Assembly (NCBI GenBank): GCA_963922205.1
Contig: CAWUHX010000143.1
Location: 806,001 to 870,000, forward strand
Length of the DNA stretch: 64,000 bases
Origin: Romanomermis culicivorax
Taxonomy: Eukaryota > Nematoda > Enoplea > Mermithida > Mermithidae
Direction: 5' to 3'
Shown here piece by piece: positions 28,901-58,943 of the stretch (the first letter of the stretch is position 1; every line of letters starts with the position of its first letter). The notes beneath the pieces were generated by a model. The model was not told the DNA's origin and did not search any database. It worked only from the letters and a program-made list of their open reading frames with translations. A program made the position numbers and the translations under genes.

Positions 28901-30191
28901 TTATTCCTCGGATTTTTGCTTCTCCTTTTATCTTGAATAAATTTATATTTTCTAATCAGTATTATGTTCTTCACAAGAAAATTGTGCGTCCAATTGAACC
29001 GACCTTTTTGTTGTCATTGCGCCTGCCATTTCAAAGTAAATTAAATTGGCTATAGAGAAGACATAAAGAGATCTTGCGGAGCAATCAAACGAATTAAGAC
29101 TTATGGGATTTTCTGTAGAGAGCTATATTTCCTATTATTCTGACTCATTTTTGTACGAGCACTTGATCATCTTTTTGAAAATTTTGCGTCATAGATCCAG
29201 CAAAAGAGCCGTTGTAACTGAGAAGGAATTCAAATTATTGATCATACATAAGTATGAAGCTTAACCTTTAGAATTCCACAATTTCAAAATTGCCATCATA
29301 AAAGATTCCATCTGTAAGGATATGATAAGAATAGTTCTAAAACTAGAACTTTTTCAGCCTATTTAAAAACCATTCAGGTATGAATATTCATAGAATATTT
29401 ACTGTTTGATGATCGAACAAACCGCTTCAGTCCTAGAAGTACGATTTTTGTCGTCCAACCCATCGATATTCCACGATATTAACACTAATTCTTTCAACGG
29501 TTTGGCAATTGGTGATGAATGCGTTGCGATCGCTTCGGTACCAAAAAATTTGTTCAACGCAACATGAAAACAAAAGTTATACTTAATTTCGTTAGACCTT
29601 GAAAACGACAAGAAAAATAAACAGAAATGTTCAGGCTATCGTGAACTACATTCTGTAGTATTATATCTGCAAGAGAATCCTACATCACGATCAAAGAGGC
29701 CGCAAACAAAAAAAGTAAACTTATGGGACTCTTCAATGGCATTATCTCGAAAGATTGAATGAAAGCTAAAAATTGGTAACAAACACAGATTATGCAGAAC
29801 CTCAACTGCTACTGTTAATTTATTAGATTTGCCATTGGCTTGACCATGTCTTGTCTCGAATATTAGGAATACCGGACACAAAAAGGTTAACCAACTGTTA
29901 GTTTGCAGCTAAGTACGAATGATGGAAAGTACAGTAGGACCCGGATAAAACAACGCATTTTTAACGAGACGACTCGTTCTTCTAAAATATGTTACTCTAT
30001 AAAACTAACATGACGAAAAACCACGTTCTAAATCTTAAAATTACACGTACCTCCAGGTTCCAATCACAATCCTGCAAAAAGAAATGTCCACAAGCCGAAT
30101 CGGTCCCGGTTATTTCGGCGAATTCTTTGCATTTTCGGTCGCACTCTTGCGGATCATGGTCTTGCTTTGCGGTATTATTGTCTGCGCTCAT
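25777..30191 (-). CDS. TDP2: TDP2, tyrosyl-DNA phosphodiesterase 2 (six exons)
   Basis: Exons in transcript order: 30051-30191, 29403-29563, 28500-28719, 28208-28378, 27580-27743, 25777-25903. Apart from the exon 2 acceptor all junctions are GT/AG and phases agree. Exon 1 encodes a UBA-like domain (CKEFAEITGTD...FLQDCDWNLE). Exon 2 has ISWNIDGLD, exon 3 FLQEV, exon 4 TTHLESTKE and GGDLNIRDDE, exon 5 FTWD and RFDRLYF, exon 6 FPSDHWAL: the catalytic motifs of the exonuclease-endonuclease-phosphatase family in TDP2 order. The total, about 290 codons, is somewhat shorter than vertebrate TDP2, mainly in the linker after the UBA-like domain. The enzyme removes topoisomerase II peptides from 5' DNA ends in the nucleus. 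The start ATG at 30191 is chosen because the UBA-like domain follows directly. Confidence 0.88.
26230..27510. repeat. interspersed repeat copy in the TDP2 intron 5
   Basis: It contains the hairpin CCGGCAC-GAA-GCGCCGG (26247-26263), a second degenerate unit near 26466, the block CTAATTTTTCAGTCAATTCA (about 26817) and a third hairpin-like remnant near 27242. The same blocks recur in the same order near 36.2-36.9, 50.7-51.1, 52.4-52.9 and 56.4 kb, which defines a family with no visible coding capacity. Confidence 0.6.
27580..27743 (-). CDS. TDP2: TDP2 exon 5
   Basis: Acceptor TTTCGAG, donor CAG|GTATTA. Encodes DVHDVWEATG, FTWDCLQNDN and CRFDRLYFR. Confidence 0.85.
28208..28378 (-). CDS. TDP2: TDP2 exon 4
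   Basis: 57 codons, phase 0 both sides; acceptor TTGCAG, donor GAA|GTAATG. Carries LTTHLEST and GGDLNIRDDE catalytic motifs. Confidence 0.88.
28500..28719 (-). CDS. TDP2: TDP2 exon 3
   Basis: Acceptor TTTGTAG, donor GAG|GTATTT. Encodes ENPAFVFLQEVVPE (metal-binding Glu) and a strand region ending MMRDLLQVE. Confidence 0.85.
29403..29563 (-). CDS. TDP2: TDP2 exon 2
   Basis: 53 codons plus two bases. The alignment with the TDP2 family (WNLE followed by VALNKFF) places its start at 29563, but the two intron bases before it are AT instead of AG. The donor is CA|GTAAAT. Confidence 0.75.
30051..30191 (-). CDS. TDP2: TDP2 exon 1
   Basis: 47 codons from ATG to the donor GAG|GTACGTG, phase 0. Holds the ubiquitin-binding-like UBA segment. 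Confidence 0.8.
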
Positions 30192-32228
30192 CTCTGCAAC
30201 AAAGAAATTTCGAGGAGAATATAGTAAGGCCATCAAAAATTGTTGAACACGCTCACAAAATAAACATCGGCTTCTAGAGAACTTTGAAGATAGTGAAGTG
30301 ATCACAATCTAGTAAAGTTGGAGCAACGGAAGGACAAGTTATTCTAAAAAATCTGGTTGTGCCAGGAATCTGTTTTTTTGCAAAATGACAGAAATTGGCA
30401 CAGTCGTAAACATCGTCTGCACAAAGCCTGTATTACATATTTCTTATTCAAGGAATTGTAAACAGTCACTTGAGTTGAGTAAGATCACAAATTTCCAGTA
30501 TCCTAGAGCACCCCAGTAGGGAACTGCAGGGGCCGCATGGCCCTAAAGCGAGCCGAGCAGTGGAGAAATCCTCGTGGGCCAAGCTGGTATTTTGATGTCT
30601 TCGTTGCTCGAATCCATTCTGCCAGATCACAAATTTCTCTGAATCAAAATTCTGAAATTAGTTTTAAATATTGATATTACGTCCAATAGACGTTATGTAA
30701 TTCTTCGATGAATATTTGGGCAGTTTTTCGATTTCTAAAATTGTAATTACTTGTTCTCTTCACTGTCGATAAGTCGCATCATAAGATTCTTTTCAAATGA
30801 CTACGTAATCATACTAACGATTTTTTGACCAATTTTTTGGTGCTTGATTGCTGAAAATTAATCAGTCAAACTGATTTTTGCAATTAAATCATTACAATAA
30901 CATACAGCCATTTCAGGATATCATCGAGTTCACATAGTGAGGATTTAATCAAAATTTATCAGATCAATGTGAATAGAGAAAGCTACTTTTTCTTACAACT
31001 CGGCTCTCACTGTAGTTGTAATTCAAGTATTTTTAGAAGAGCTATTTTAATTCCTCAAAAAAATAACCAGGGCTACCTTGAGTAATGAAGGACTCGTTTT
31101 GAAGGACCCATGTTGATCGACTCGCATTTTGATACATTATATTCGCAGCACGTAATGAGAAAACGGGCTTTTACGGGCTACACCAGGCTTTTGGTTGGCC
31201 CGGCTAGCTGAGACGACGAATTGGGCTGCGGTGCGGGTCACAACTTCCCAGCCTTACATGACATAAACACACGGTTCCGCAGAGAATCGTAAAAATATGC
31301 AATAGTCATATATGTAATTGGGAGGGGGGAGTGCCATAAGAATCCCCATCATAAATCGTCGGACATATGGTGACCTATCTCTACAAGATTTACCAATCAT
31401 ATGACTAGCCACATGGTAATCACAGGGACCACCAAGCTTCTGGTCAGTGAAAAACTGAAAAATGTTCATTTGCTGATAAGAAAGCATTATCATTATGAAC
31501 AAAAGACGGTCAAAAATATCATCACGTACATTTTTACAATTTTCTGAACAAAAATTTCTATTTTTTGAATCGTTCTTCAAACTTTTTTTGGCTATAAATT
31601 TTTGGGATATCGATGACCCCTCAAACCGCGGAGCTATGTAATATGTAGGGGGATAGTACTCGATTTTCAATTTAATTATTTGTAACCATTGAAAAAAAAC
31701 AGACCATACCCATAAAAGCTTTTTAATTTCATGATTTTTCGATATTTATTGCTCGCTAATGTACCTTGTTTGATTAATATCCAATTGGCTTATCTATTTT
31801 TCAATTTCTTAAGTCTTGGCTGCAAAATTCTCAGATTTAATTATAGACTATATTTCGAATCACAAAATGACTTTTCTGGAAAATTGAAAGTATGTCGATG
31901 CAAGAACTAGTCCGCGGCTGTGAATGAGATCAAGGAACACTCTCATGTTTTTCACTGAAAATGACAAGCAGACGTTTCGTTCACGATTATCAAAAAAATT
32001 TATCTAAAATAGTTGCACAATCTATCAGACTCTAGGTCTATGTACGATGGCTTCTAAAGTCTCTTACGAGTAACAATGAAGGTGAAAATCAAAAGTACAC
32101 GTATATAGTAATATAACTATGATTACAATACTTTAGTATTACTTCAAAAATTTATTGAGAAACATCGAGAAAGTAGAAAAGAGTAGAATGTTACAAAAAT
32201 ATGCTGAAAAGTACCAAAGCGTAATATA
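30192..32228. other. intergenic region between TDP2 and MCM3
   Basis: About 2 kb separates the TDP2 start codon from the MCM3 stop codon, both genes on the minus strand. No coding sequence recognised; the TDP2 promoter should lie just right of 30191 and the MCM3 polyadenylation signal just left of 32229 (no clear AATAAA assigned). Confidence 0.4.
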
Positions 32229-49201
<16,973 letters not shown>

Positions 49202-50640
49202 CGTGACTTCTACTAAAATTTAATGAACTGTATAGCTTGACGCGTTTTCCGACACAATAATATTGAGATCTGAAAAATTCGATTAAAGAAATCTTAATAC
49301 CGTCGTTAGGAAGCTAGAGTGAACATTTATAAGTGAGTAAACAGCTGTCTTGTATGTATTCGACATTCTAGAGGCTGAACTCGACAAAAAATACTCGAAA
49401 ATAGTTTGAGTACGTTTATTTGGCACGAACGCGAGCAAATTCGTCTAAGTATATTTGTATTATCCTAGAAATTTATAAATTGCCAATGACAGACAAATGA
49501 ATAGAAATTATTGTTTTGGTGTATAATTCTAATGGAAAATTGTCATTATTGGCACATTCTGACCAGATTTTTTTGCTTTGAAAGTGAAGAGTCAAATGAC
49601 TCTTAAACCTAAATTTTTAGGAACCAATAATCTGTAATTGAAGAATATCGAAAAATAGGCTTGTAGCGAACTGTTGAATACGATAAATTATAAGAATATT
49701 CAATCAGTTGATACGTACATGTTCAAAAAATGACTGTTCAGTCGGTGCTCAAAACTTCATTTCCTAGCCAGTGTAATATTTTTTGTACACGCCTTTTATT
49801 CAAATCATTCATCAGGGTTTTTTGCACAGATCAGATTGCAATGGGCAAAAATTTGGTTGCGCAGATGAATTTTTAGCGTCTAATATTGATAAATTCGCTT
49901 AGTTCCATCAGAAAAATGATTAGAAGTTACTTTCCTTGTACTTCATTCCCTTCGCGTCAGTTTCTGACTTTTAAAATTGAATTTCTTGAGTTTTGAACGA
50001 AAAATCAAAAGACTGGCAAAAGTAACTTGTTCTGCGCCTACTTTGATTTCGAGGCCTATAAAAAGTAGGAAAATTTGTTTTTTTAACACATTCTTCCGCA
50101 ATTACTGATCGATCGTGATCTTATCAATATTTGGTGGGCGAAAATGGTCAAACATTTTTCCACAACTTTCGATCTGATTAGACTGCTCCATGGGGAGGGG
50201 TATGAGTTGTTTTTTAAAGAAAAAATAATTTATTACTATACGAGAACACATTAATAATACAATATAATAACCACGAGCTTATAGGCGAGAATTTTTTCCG
50301 TAAACTTTACATATATTATAGAACACAAAAGCTTTCGAAAAAGAATATTCGTCGAATTTGTTCCCGAAACGTCTTTAAAATAGAAACAGACGATTCTGAA
50401 TGCAAATTTAAATTATACACTGAACTCATTTCAGAAAACATAATTCTAAATGGAGGAAATAAACTTATGTATGAGGAGGGTATTACCCCCCTAAAGTCCT
50501 GAAAATGGATCACTGGTTGCCTAATTTTGAGACAAAAATCTAATATACTGGAGCCAGTACCAATCATATATATTTATCAAAAGAGATAGTTTTCAAACTA
50601 CATAAAGCATAAAAAAGCGTGATAAATATTTTACTTCAGA
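49202..50640. other. region upstream of MCM3
   Basis: The MCM3 promoter should lie within the first few hundred bases; no TATA box or recognisable element is evident. The rest is AT-rich without recognised genes. Confidence 0.4.
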
Positions 50641-53600
50641 CTCGACTATCGGTAATTAATTCCGACGCTCAGCATCGGAAGAAAATTTTTGATTTTGATA
50701 TTCTATATAGCGCTGGTAAATGAATATTTTTTATATGTCTTTCCTCTTGGAATATATAATTTTTCAGTAAATTTAATATGTTTTTAGTCGGGAAAACTAA
50801 AATTTGAAAATTAGGCAAGCAACAAAGAATTTAGATGGCTTCTCCGGACAGCAAGAATGCTAATGATGTTTTAAGCATTTTAAGATGAAAAAGGGTTATG
50901 TTCACGAAAGCCTAAAATTCTGAAGGACCGCAATACGAGTTTTCGAAAATAATCGAGAAAAATCCTGATTTTTGCAAATACGTGAAAAAAATACAAAGCC
51001 AAACATTCATTCATAACATACTGATGTTTAAATGCTATAAGCATAAGCTAGACCGACATATTCCAACCGCATAACAGAAATATAATCCCTAACCAAGAAT
51101 CATGAATAATTTGAAATCCGACGCGAAGCGCCGTAAAATTTCCGATGTCTTTTTAAAACGCATATAAATTAGGGTTGTCCCAGGCCCCGGGCCGGGACTA
51201 GGGTTGCCCCGGTTCGGGGCAAGACTACATAAAACTAGTAGTTTTGATAGGAAAACAAGCTCGATTTATAATAGAACTGAAGTTTAGAATATGACAAGTA
51301 AATGTTCAGTACTCATTTTGACAGTAATACTTTTAGGAATTGCGAAATTCACATTCTGTTTGGATAAAAGTTTACATATTTTCATTGTATCTGGAACTGC
51401 ACTTCAACTTCAATACAGGTTCTTGATTTTTTTTTCAGAAAACGTACAATTGTATAAGTTTTGTGATATATTTTCAACTTTCTTCTCAAACTTTCTTTCA
51501 AAAATTTTTCACTTCCAGTCATTAGCATGCGTGCTAACGTCGAAAAATTTCCATAGCATGGCTCTGGTTTCATTAGCACTGTGCTAAAAACCCTGCAGAT
51601 GAATCGATAGAAGTGTCTAGGCATGTGTGCAATGCAGTTCCTTTGGGAAAAGATTGAGCTTCCTCGCACTTAGTAAAGACAGTTATCTTAAAAATTAAAT
51701 TTTTTTGTCTGAAATACTCAAACTCTTTCTAACATATCAATCAATGCGTTATCATAGCTGACATGAAATGAAAAGAAAAAGAATAGCCTTAAAAATTTTT
51801 TCCATGAATGATACATGAAGTATGGTACCACTGGTGACGTATATGTCAGTACGTTATATGTCTGCCCCGGCCCCGGCTAAAATGTCTGCCCCGGGACAAC
51901 CCTAATATTAATGCATCTCCGGACAGGAAACTTTTCAACATAATCAACAGGGTTCATACAAAGTTGGAGAAAAAAAATTCCCTGTGTTTTCCAGGTTTTC
52001 CAGGTTGAAAAATGGAATTTTTCCAGGTTTTTATAATAATGAAATACACTATCCTGAAGAAAAATACTGAATAATAGAAACATGTGTGAGCTAAAGTATC
52101 ATCAAAAATAGAGTACTAAATCAAAATATTTATTTCAAATTATTGCGCAACCTAGCGCCGAAAAATTTTGATTCCGAGGCCTCTAAAACGTCGGAAAATT
52201 AATTTTTCAGCACATTCTTATGCAGCTATCGATGATCAATCGTGATCTTTCCACCATTTGATTGGTGGAAGCATTAAAACATTTTTCTAACGTTTTCGTA
52301 TATCAAGAAGAGCCATGTACAACCAATCATAATTATTTATGATATATATAAACCAAAGTATAAACCATAAAAACGTGTGGTAGATATTTTACTTCGGACT
52401 CGGATATCGATCGGTAATTAATGCGGTGCAGAGCATCGGAAAAAATTTGAATTTTGATATTCTATATTGTTGGAAAATGACTATTATTAGTATCTATTTC
52501 CTGCCTGAAAAGTTTAATTTTTCAGTGAATTCAACATGTTTTCAGTCAGGCAAACTAAAATTCAAAAATTAGGCAAGCAGCAATGAATTAAATGACTTTT
52601 TCAGACAGAAAAACCTCTGCGATTGTCCCACGCTTAATCATTTTCCAAATGCAAAAAGTTATCTTCACGAAAGTCGAAAATTCTAAAGAACCACAAAACG
52701 ATTTTGTGGAAATAATCGAGAAAAATCTAGGTTTTGGTCAAATATGTGAAAAAACAATACAAGGTCAAACATTCATCCATAACATGCTGATGTTTAAAAG
52801 CAATAAGCCAGCGTAAGCTAGGCCGACATTTTTCAACCGCACAACAGAAATGTTGACAAGAATCATGAGTAATTTGAAATCCGGCGCGAAGCGCCGGAAA
52901 ATTGTCGATATGTTTTCTTAAAAACGCATAAGAATGCATCTCCGGACAGGAAACTCACCCAATCAAAAGGGTCGTTAGGCTCTAATTTTTATAAGCCATG
53001 TTGGCTTGTGCCCCTAAATTTTTAGGAGTCAATCAGAATTTTTAGAAGCCATGGCTCCTACTTGACCTAAAAAACCCTGACCAGACTAGATTTTTTTTCG
53101 CTCGCAAATATGAATGCTCTATATAGCCAAAAACATTTTGTTGATAAGTCTCCAATTTTCTGGCATAAACGAGGAGTTTGAATGTTTTCTCGAATATTAC
53201 GCTTACAATTCAATTGAAACGTTGACTTTGACATAGTCATTTAAAGGCTAAATTAAAAGTTGAAGTTGAAAAACTAAAAAAAAAGATCTCAAATACTCGA
53301 TGATTTCGAGCAATTTCACTTTCAATGTGCATAGTCGAATAAGAAACTCGCCGCAAAGCGGTGAAAAAATTTGACGATTTTCCTGTAATTTTCAACACAA
53401 AATATATATTTTTCCTTAAAATTCCCTGTGTTTTCCAGGTTTTCCAGACCTGAAAAAAAATTCCCTGTGTTTTCCAGGTTTTCCAGGTTGTGTATGAACC
53501 CTGAATCAAAAGGGTCGTTAGGCTCTAATTATTACCAGCCAATTTGGCTTGTGCCGATAAATTTTTAGGTTGCCAATCAGAATTTTTAAGAGCCTAAGCC
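50640..53600. repeat. cluster of interspersed hairpin-repeat copies
   Basis: Hairpins at 50662-50678, 51118-51134, 52424-52439, 52880-52896 and 53349-53363 accompany the conserved blocks AAATTAGGCAAGCAACAAAG and GAATGCATCTCCGGACAGGA. A duplicated TTCCCTGTGTTTTCCAGG tract (51978, 53422, 53460) and AGGCTCC/TTGGCTTGTGCC blocks (52975-53065, 53515-53600, also 40160-40245) are other shared segments. No coding sequence recognised. Confidence 0.6.
51170..51904. mobile_element. hAT-type MITE (TAGGGTTGTCCC ends)
   Basis: It starts TAGGGTTGTCCC and ends GGGACAACCCTA; the flanks ATATAAAT and ATATTAAT agree at 7 of 8 positions. It interrupts the conserved ACGCATAAGAATGCATCTCC block of a hairpin-repeat copy, which confirms the insertion. 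No coding capacity. Confidence 0.8.
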
Positions 53601-53610
53601 TAATTGGTTT

Positions 53611-54874
53611 CTTTATGTTGTGTCTCATGCTAGGTTATGGAAAGTATTATAAATTTAGACCTGATGGCTTATTTTGATTCAAATAACTTTCTGAATGATG
53701 AACACTTTGGATTTAGAAAGCAACAATCCTGTGTTCCTCAGCTTTTAAGTTGTAAAACATTATGGGCTAAAAATTTGGATAAAAAAGTAGCAACAGATTC
53801 AATTTATATTGATTTCCAAATTGCATTTGATACTGTTTTTCATGGAAAAACTGGTTGGCAAATTAGCTTCCTATGGCATATCTGGTTCTTTATTGAGGTG
53901 GTTACATGGTTTTTTATTTAATAGAACTCAACACGTTAAAATTGACAATTTCTTCTCTAATCCAATTCGGGTCACTAGTGGGGTTCCTAAGAGTAGTGTA
54001 TTGGGACCAACATTGTTCTTAATTTTGATAAATGATATATTTGATGGTATTAGCAGTAAAATGAATTTATCTTTTTGCTGATGATGTAAAAATATTCAAT
54101 GCTACAGAAAATGCTGAAGTACTACAAGGAGATCTTGTCAAAGTTTATGAATGGTTCTCTGGAAAAATGCTCTGTACGATTTTCTGATTCCTACTGTTTC
54201 AGAGATGAAGGATCTGGTGTTATGTTCAACAAATATTGTCAACAACTGCCCACTGTAGTTATGTAGTTAAAAAAGCATCTGGGGCGGCAAATTTGATTTT
54301 AAAATGTTTTCACTCTAACTTCAATGAATTAAAAATCAGGGCTTCTAAATCCTATGTTCTCCCTATTCTGGAATATGGTTCACCACTCTGGAATCCTTGT
54401 CTGGTTGGGGATACTAAATTGGTAGAAAAAGTTCAACGAAGGTTTATTAAGAGACTTTTTGGCTACAAAGATTAAGCTATAAGGAGCGCCTCGACAAATC
54501 TGGCCCTGATGACCTAGCATTTAGACGTACGTGTATCGACTTATTTCACATGTTCTTAATTGAAATTTAAAGTTACTCCAGCCGATTTATTTTTTACCTC
54601 GAGTCCGTTCAATTATCGCGCGTTCAACTTATTTAAATTGTATAAATCAAAATATAACTCTAATGCTTTAAAACATGACTTTTGCTTGCGAAATATTTGG
54701 AATTCCTTAACCGATGACATGATTCGTTCGAACAATATGTTCTGTTTTCAATATAAATTGAGTCATTCTTTAAAGCTCAATTCGCACGTGCTTTTGACAC
54801 GTCCATGAGCTTTTCTGTATGGTTCGTGTTTACTCTTGTATTTCTTCGCATTTAATAAATTTCTTTCTTCCTTT
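53611..54874 (+). mobile_element. 5'-truncated non-LTR retrotransposon, plus strand
   Basis: The 12-bp duplication CCTAATTGGTTT (53599-53610 and 54875-54886) flanks a piece of reverse transcriptase gene. Frames broken by indels encode LDLMAYFDSNNFLNDEHFGF, IDFQIAFDTV, TSGVPKSSVLGPTLFLIL and, after a frame change, a FADD-type catalytic motif; the end is an AATAAATTTCTTTC tail. Jockey/CR1-like motif style; clade not settled. Confidence 0.85.
53637..54475 (+). pseudogene. non-LTR reverse transcriptase remnant
   Basis: At least three frames must be used in turn (53637-53921, 53809-54081, 54236-54475) to follow the RT palm and thumb, so it is dead. Confidence 0.8.
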
Positions 54875-54886
54875 CCTAATTGGTTT

Positions 54887-56410
54887 ATTAAACCCTGGCT
54901 TTCACAGGCCTAATTTCACTTTATGCCATTTTTTTCACAACATCGTAAAACGTGAATAAACCCACTTAGCAATTTTTACTTGGCCAGCACCAAACGACCC
55001 AAAAACTCCTTTCCGGAACTTTTCCTCATTCTTGCTAGAAAGTTCGTGATTTTGAAAACACCAGATTGTTTGCGTATACACCAAAAATGCAGAAAAAACG
55101 TTTGCGGCCACATTATAAACCTTTTCAAAAATGGTGGAAAATCTTTGGAAAGCAGAGAAAAAATTTTGGGAATAGTTTCTATGCAGAAAAAATCTCCGAG
55201 GAAGAAACGGTGTTCTCACCATTTTTTCCCTCAAACGGGGTCCTTCGGGGAAAAAATTTGGAAATAAGGGAAAAAATTATGGGTATGGTTCTCATTGTCG
55301 AAAAATTTTGGGCAATCCAAAACCGTGAAGATGCATTCTGGTGGACTTTAAAAAATCAAAATCTCAAAATTTTCCAGCGCTTTGCGCTGTTCATGGGTAT
55401 AATAATCATTATTTTCTATCAGGCGCGTCCGTTAGCATATCTACTTCCACTTACTAATTAATGATCGACAGTTTCTATGAATGCTCGCCTCACTTTGTAA
55501 TCGTTGACAGCCAGTATATTTCACCGAAACTAGAGATTTTTCATCGATTCTCTCGATTTTTTCTCTCGGGGCTTGGAATTTTTCAAACATTTGCAACATG
55601 AACTTTTGCGTCTATTAACGATGGAAATTGAAGACGTCATTCTAAACTGAAATTTTAAAACTTCTACTCAGGAATATTTGTTGCAGAGATTTATTTTGTA
55701 GCGTTTCACAATAAAAAACTCGAAATTTTTTCCGGCGCTTCACGCGCGAGAATGGGGAACTAACTCTATCAATTTGATTTTAATTTATTTCTTAGCGTTG
55801 TGAAGGTTCATTTTACATAAAGCGCTTTAGAAAATCGAAACCACAGAAATGGTAATAACGAATAAAGTCATGTGAACCTTATCGTTAATAATGCTTTCTC
55901 TGCTCCTGCAGAACACAACTATATTATTCATTAGATCAATAGGACTGGCCTTACTGGAATGTTTTTGAAATTTTTTCCTCACTTTTGCAGGTTTTTGACC
56001 GGTGTTTTTTTTGCTGAAAACTTTTTGACCCATTATTTCTTTGACGACATGAAACAATCTAATTTTGACATAACAAGTAAATCAAACATGATAAAAAGAT
56101 AACAATGAAAAATAAAATTTTAACTGATTCTGAACAGGTGACAATCTGACATAAAGATATATGAACTTGACCACAGGGCTTTTTTTCTGCAAAGGCCATG
56201 TTCCAATCTGCAACTTGGGGAAACATTTTGGTTGCACAGATAAATTTTTGGTTGTTCACTCTAAAATCAATAACAATAAATTACCATAATTTTATCGGAA
56301 AAACAACCAAAAGCTAGTTTTTCTCTATATCATTCGATTCGCATCGGTTTTGGGCGTTTAAAACCAAATTTTCTGAGTTTTTGAAGAGAAAATGAAAAGA
56401 TTGGTATGAG
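54887..56410. repeat. degenerate repeats, no gene
   Basis: Contains GAGGAAAAAATTTTGG-type segments shared with 58.8 kb and degenerate hairpins (55374-55389, about 55732-55748). Short frames present show no domain. Confidence 0.45.
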
Positions 56411-56569
56411 TGACTTGTTCAGCGCCTAGCGCCGAAAATTTTTCTGGGATTTAGATATTCCAGAACGCTGGAAAATGAACCTTTACTTCTATTTCCTAAA
56501 CAGAAGGTTCAATTTTTCAGCGAATTCAATGAATTTCCAGTCGGGCACGCTACAATTCAAATACTAGAA

Positions 56570-58410
56570 AGGAAGAAGAAGAAAGAAAGAAATTTATTAA
56601 ATGCGAATAGATACAAGAGTAAATACGACTGATACAGAAAAGCTCATGGACGTGACAAAAGCAAGTGCGAATTGAGCTTTAAAAAATGACTCGATTTAGA
56701 CCGAAAACAGGGCGTATTGTTCGAATGAATGATATCATTGGGTAAGAAATTCCAAACATCAATATTTCGCAAGCAAAAATTATGTTTTAAAGCCTTAGAG
56801 TTATATTTATACAATTTAAATAAGTTAGACGCGCGATAATTGAATGGACTCAAACTGAAAAATAAATCAGGTGGAATAACTTTAAATTTCGAAATTCAGA
56901 ACATGTAAGGTAAGTCGATACACGTACGTCTAAATGCAATGTCATCAAGGCCAGATTTGTCGAGGCGCTCCTTATAGCTTAAATCTTTATATCCAAATGG
57001 TCTTTTTGTAAACCTTCGTTGAACTTTTTCTACCAATTTAGTATCCCCAGACAAGGATTCCAGAGTGGTAAACCATATTCCAGAATAGGGAGAAAATAGA
57101 ATTTAAAAGCCCTGATTTTTAATTCATTGAAGTTAGAGTGAAAACATTTTAACATCAAATTTGCCACCCTAGATGCTTTTTAACCACATAATTACAGTGT
57201 GCAGTTGCTGACAATTTTTCATTGAACATAACACCAAGATCCTTCATCTCTGAAACAGTAGGAATCAGAAAATCGTTTATATAATACTCAACTTTGGGGT
57301 TATTACTCCCAAGATGCAAAACAGAGCCTTTTTCCAGAGAAATAGATAATTGTCATTTCAATGACCATTCATAAACTTTGACAAGATCGTCTTGTAGTAC
57401 TTCAGCATTTTCTGTAGCATTGAATATTTTCACATCAGCAAAGAGATAAATTTCGCTGCTAATACCATCAAATATATCATTTATGAAAATTAAGAACAAC
57501 GTTGGTCCCAATAAACTACCCTGAGGAACCCCACTAGTAATCTTAATCGGATTAGAAAAGCAATGACCAATTTTTACCTGCTGAATCCTATTAAATAAAA
57601 AACCGTGTAACCATCTCAATAACAAACCAGATATGCCATAAGAAGCTAATTTTCCGACCAGTTTTTTTTATGAGAAACAGTATCGAATGCAATTTGAAAA
57701 TCAATATAAATTGAATCTGTTGCTACTTTTTTATGTAATTTTTAGCCCATAATGTTTTACAACTTAAAAGCTGAAGAACACAAGATTTTTTCTTTCTAAA
57801 TACAAATTTTCTATCATTCAGAAAATTATTTGACTCGAAATAAGCCATCAGGTCTACATTTATAATACTTTCCATAACCTTACATGAGACACAACATAAA
57901 TAAACTGGTCTATAATTTTCTACCTTTGCTGGGTCCTTTTTTTAGAAAATAGGTACCACATCTGATGTTTTCCAAATATTTGGTAACTGTCCAATTTTAA
58001 ATGAAATTTCAAAAATTTTTGTTAAAGGTTCTGCCAATCAGGACCAAGAGATAGTGTAGGCTTAAAATATTTCAAAATACTCTTAAGAAATCACACTTCA
58101 TTGATAAATCTTTATTAAACTGCTTTTGAGTATATTAAGGGATTTTTTCATTGTCCGAGATAAATACAGATCCAAAATATTGGTTGAATATTTCACTTTT
58201 CATTTTATCATCAGTTATATCAGACTCACTAGAAACAATAACAGGGATAGTGTGTCTCAACTGAGTTTTATTATTGACAAATCTATAAAAATCTTTGACA
58301 GGAGAGCAACCAAGAATTTTGATTCTTCAACCAGCAAGAATTCACACTTTACTCAAAATGTTTTAATCACACAGATGTCAAAATCTTTTTAAAGACTGCA
58401 AAAAAGACTA
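56570..58410 (-). mobile_element. second copy of the same non-LTR retrotransposon, minus strand
   Basis: It shares the 3' end (reverse of AAGGAAGAAGAAGAAAGAAA at 56572) and RT sequence with the plus-strand copy but extends further 5', where FYRFVNNKTQ and NQYFGSVF, typical of the stretch before the RT fingers, can be read. The frame 57353-57625 has TSGVPQGSLLGPTLFLIFIN but the catalytic motif reads FADVK, one Asp short. It sits inside a hairpin-repeat copy. Flanks ACTAGAAAG and ACTAGGAAA may be the target duplication. Confidence 0.8.
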
Positions 58411-58943
58411 GGAAAATAACCGAGGAAAATCTTGCTTTTCATCAAATTCTCAAAAAAAACGACACAGGATCAAACATTTATCCATAATATCTTGATAATT
58501 AAAAGCTAAAGCATTGGCTATAAAATGACATTTTCATAGTGCGCACAGGAATGATATTGAAAAATTATTATATATACATTAAAATTCGGCGCGAAGCGCC
58601 GGAAAATTTAAATTTTCAATTTTACAACGCGCTGTGGACAGGAAACAATCAAGAAATTTTCCCTCAAATTGGTGCCGAAGTACAAAAAAATTCGCCTCAA
58701 TTTCAAAAAAATTCCTCAAAAAATAAAAATGGACGATTGAGGAAAAAAACTGTTTTAGCCTAAAAAACATTCACAATGCTTGGGTTATGCCCCTGAAATG
58801 CAGAAAAAAGCATGTGTGGCCATGGTCACAATATGAACGTTTTTAAAAATAAGGAAAAATTTTGGAAAATGAGGAAAGAAATTTTGGGTTCGCTTCTCAC
58901 ATGGAAAAAAGTTCGAGAACAAAAGCAAAAAAGGCGGTTTTCC

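Noticed and set aside
55066..55461. 131-codon plus-strand ORF
   Set aside because: It lies in AAAATTTTGG-rich degenerate repeat sequence also found at 58.8 kb; low complexity, no domain.
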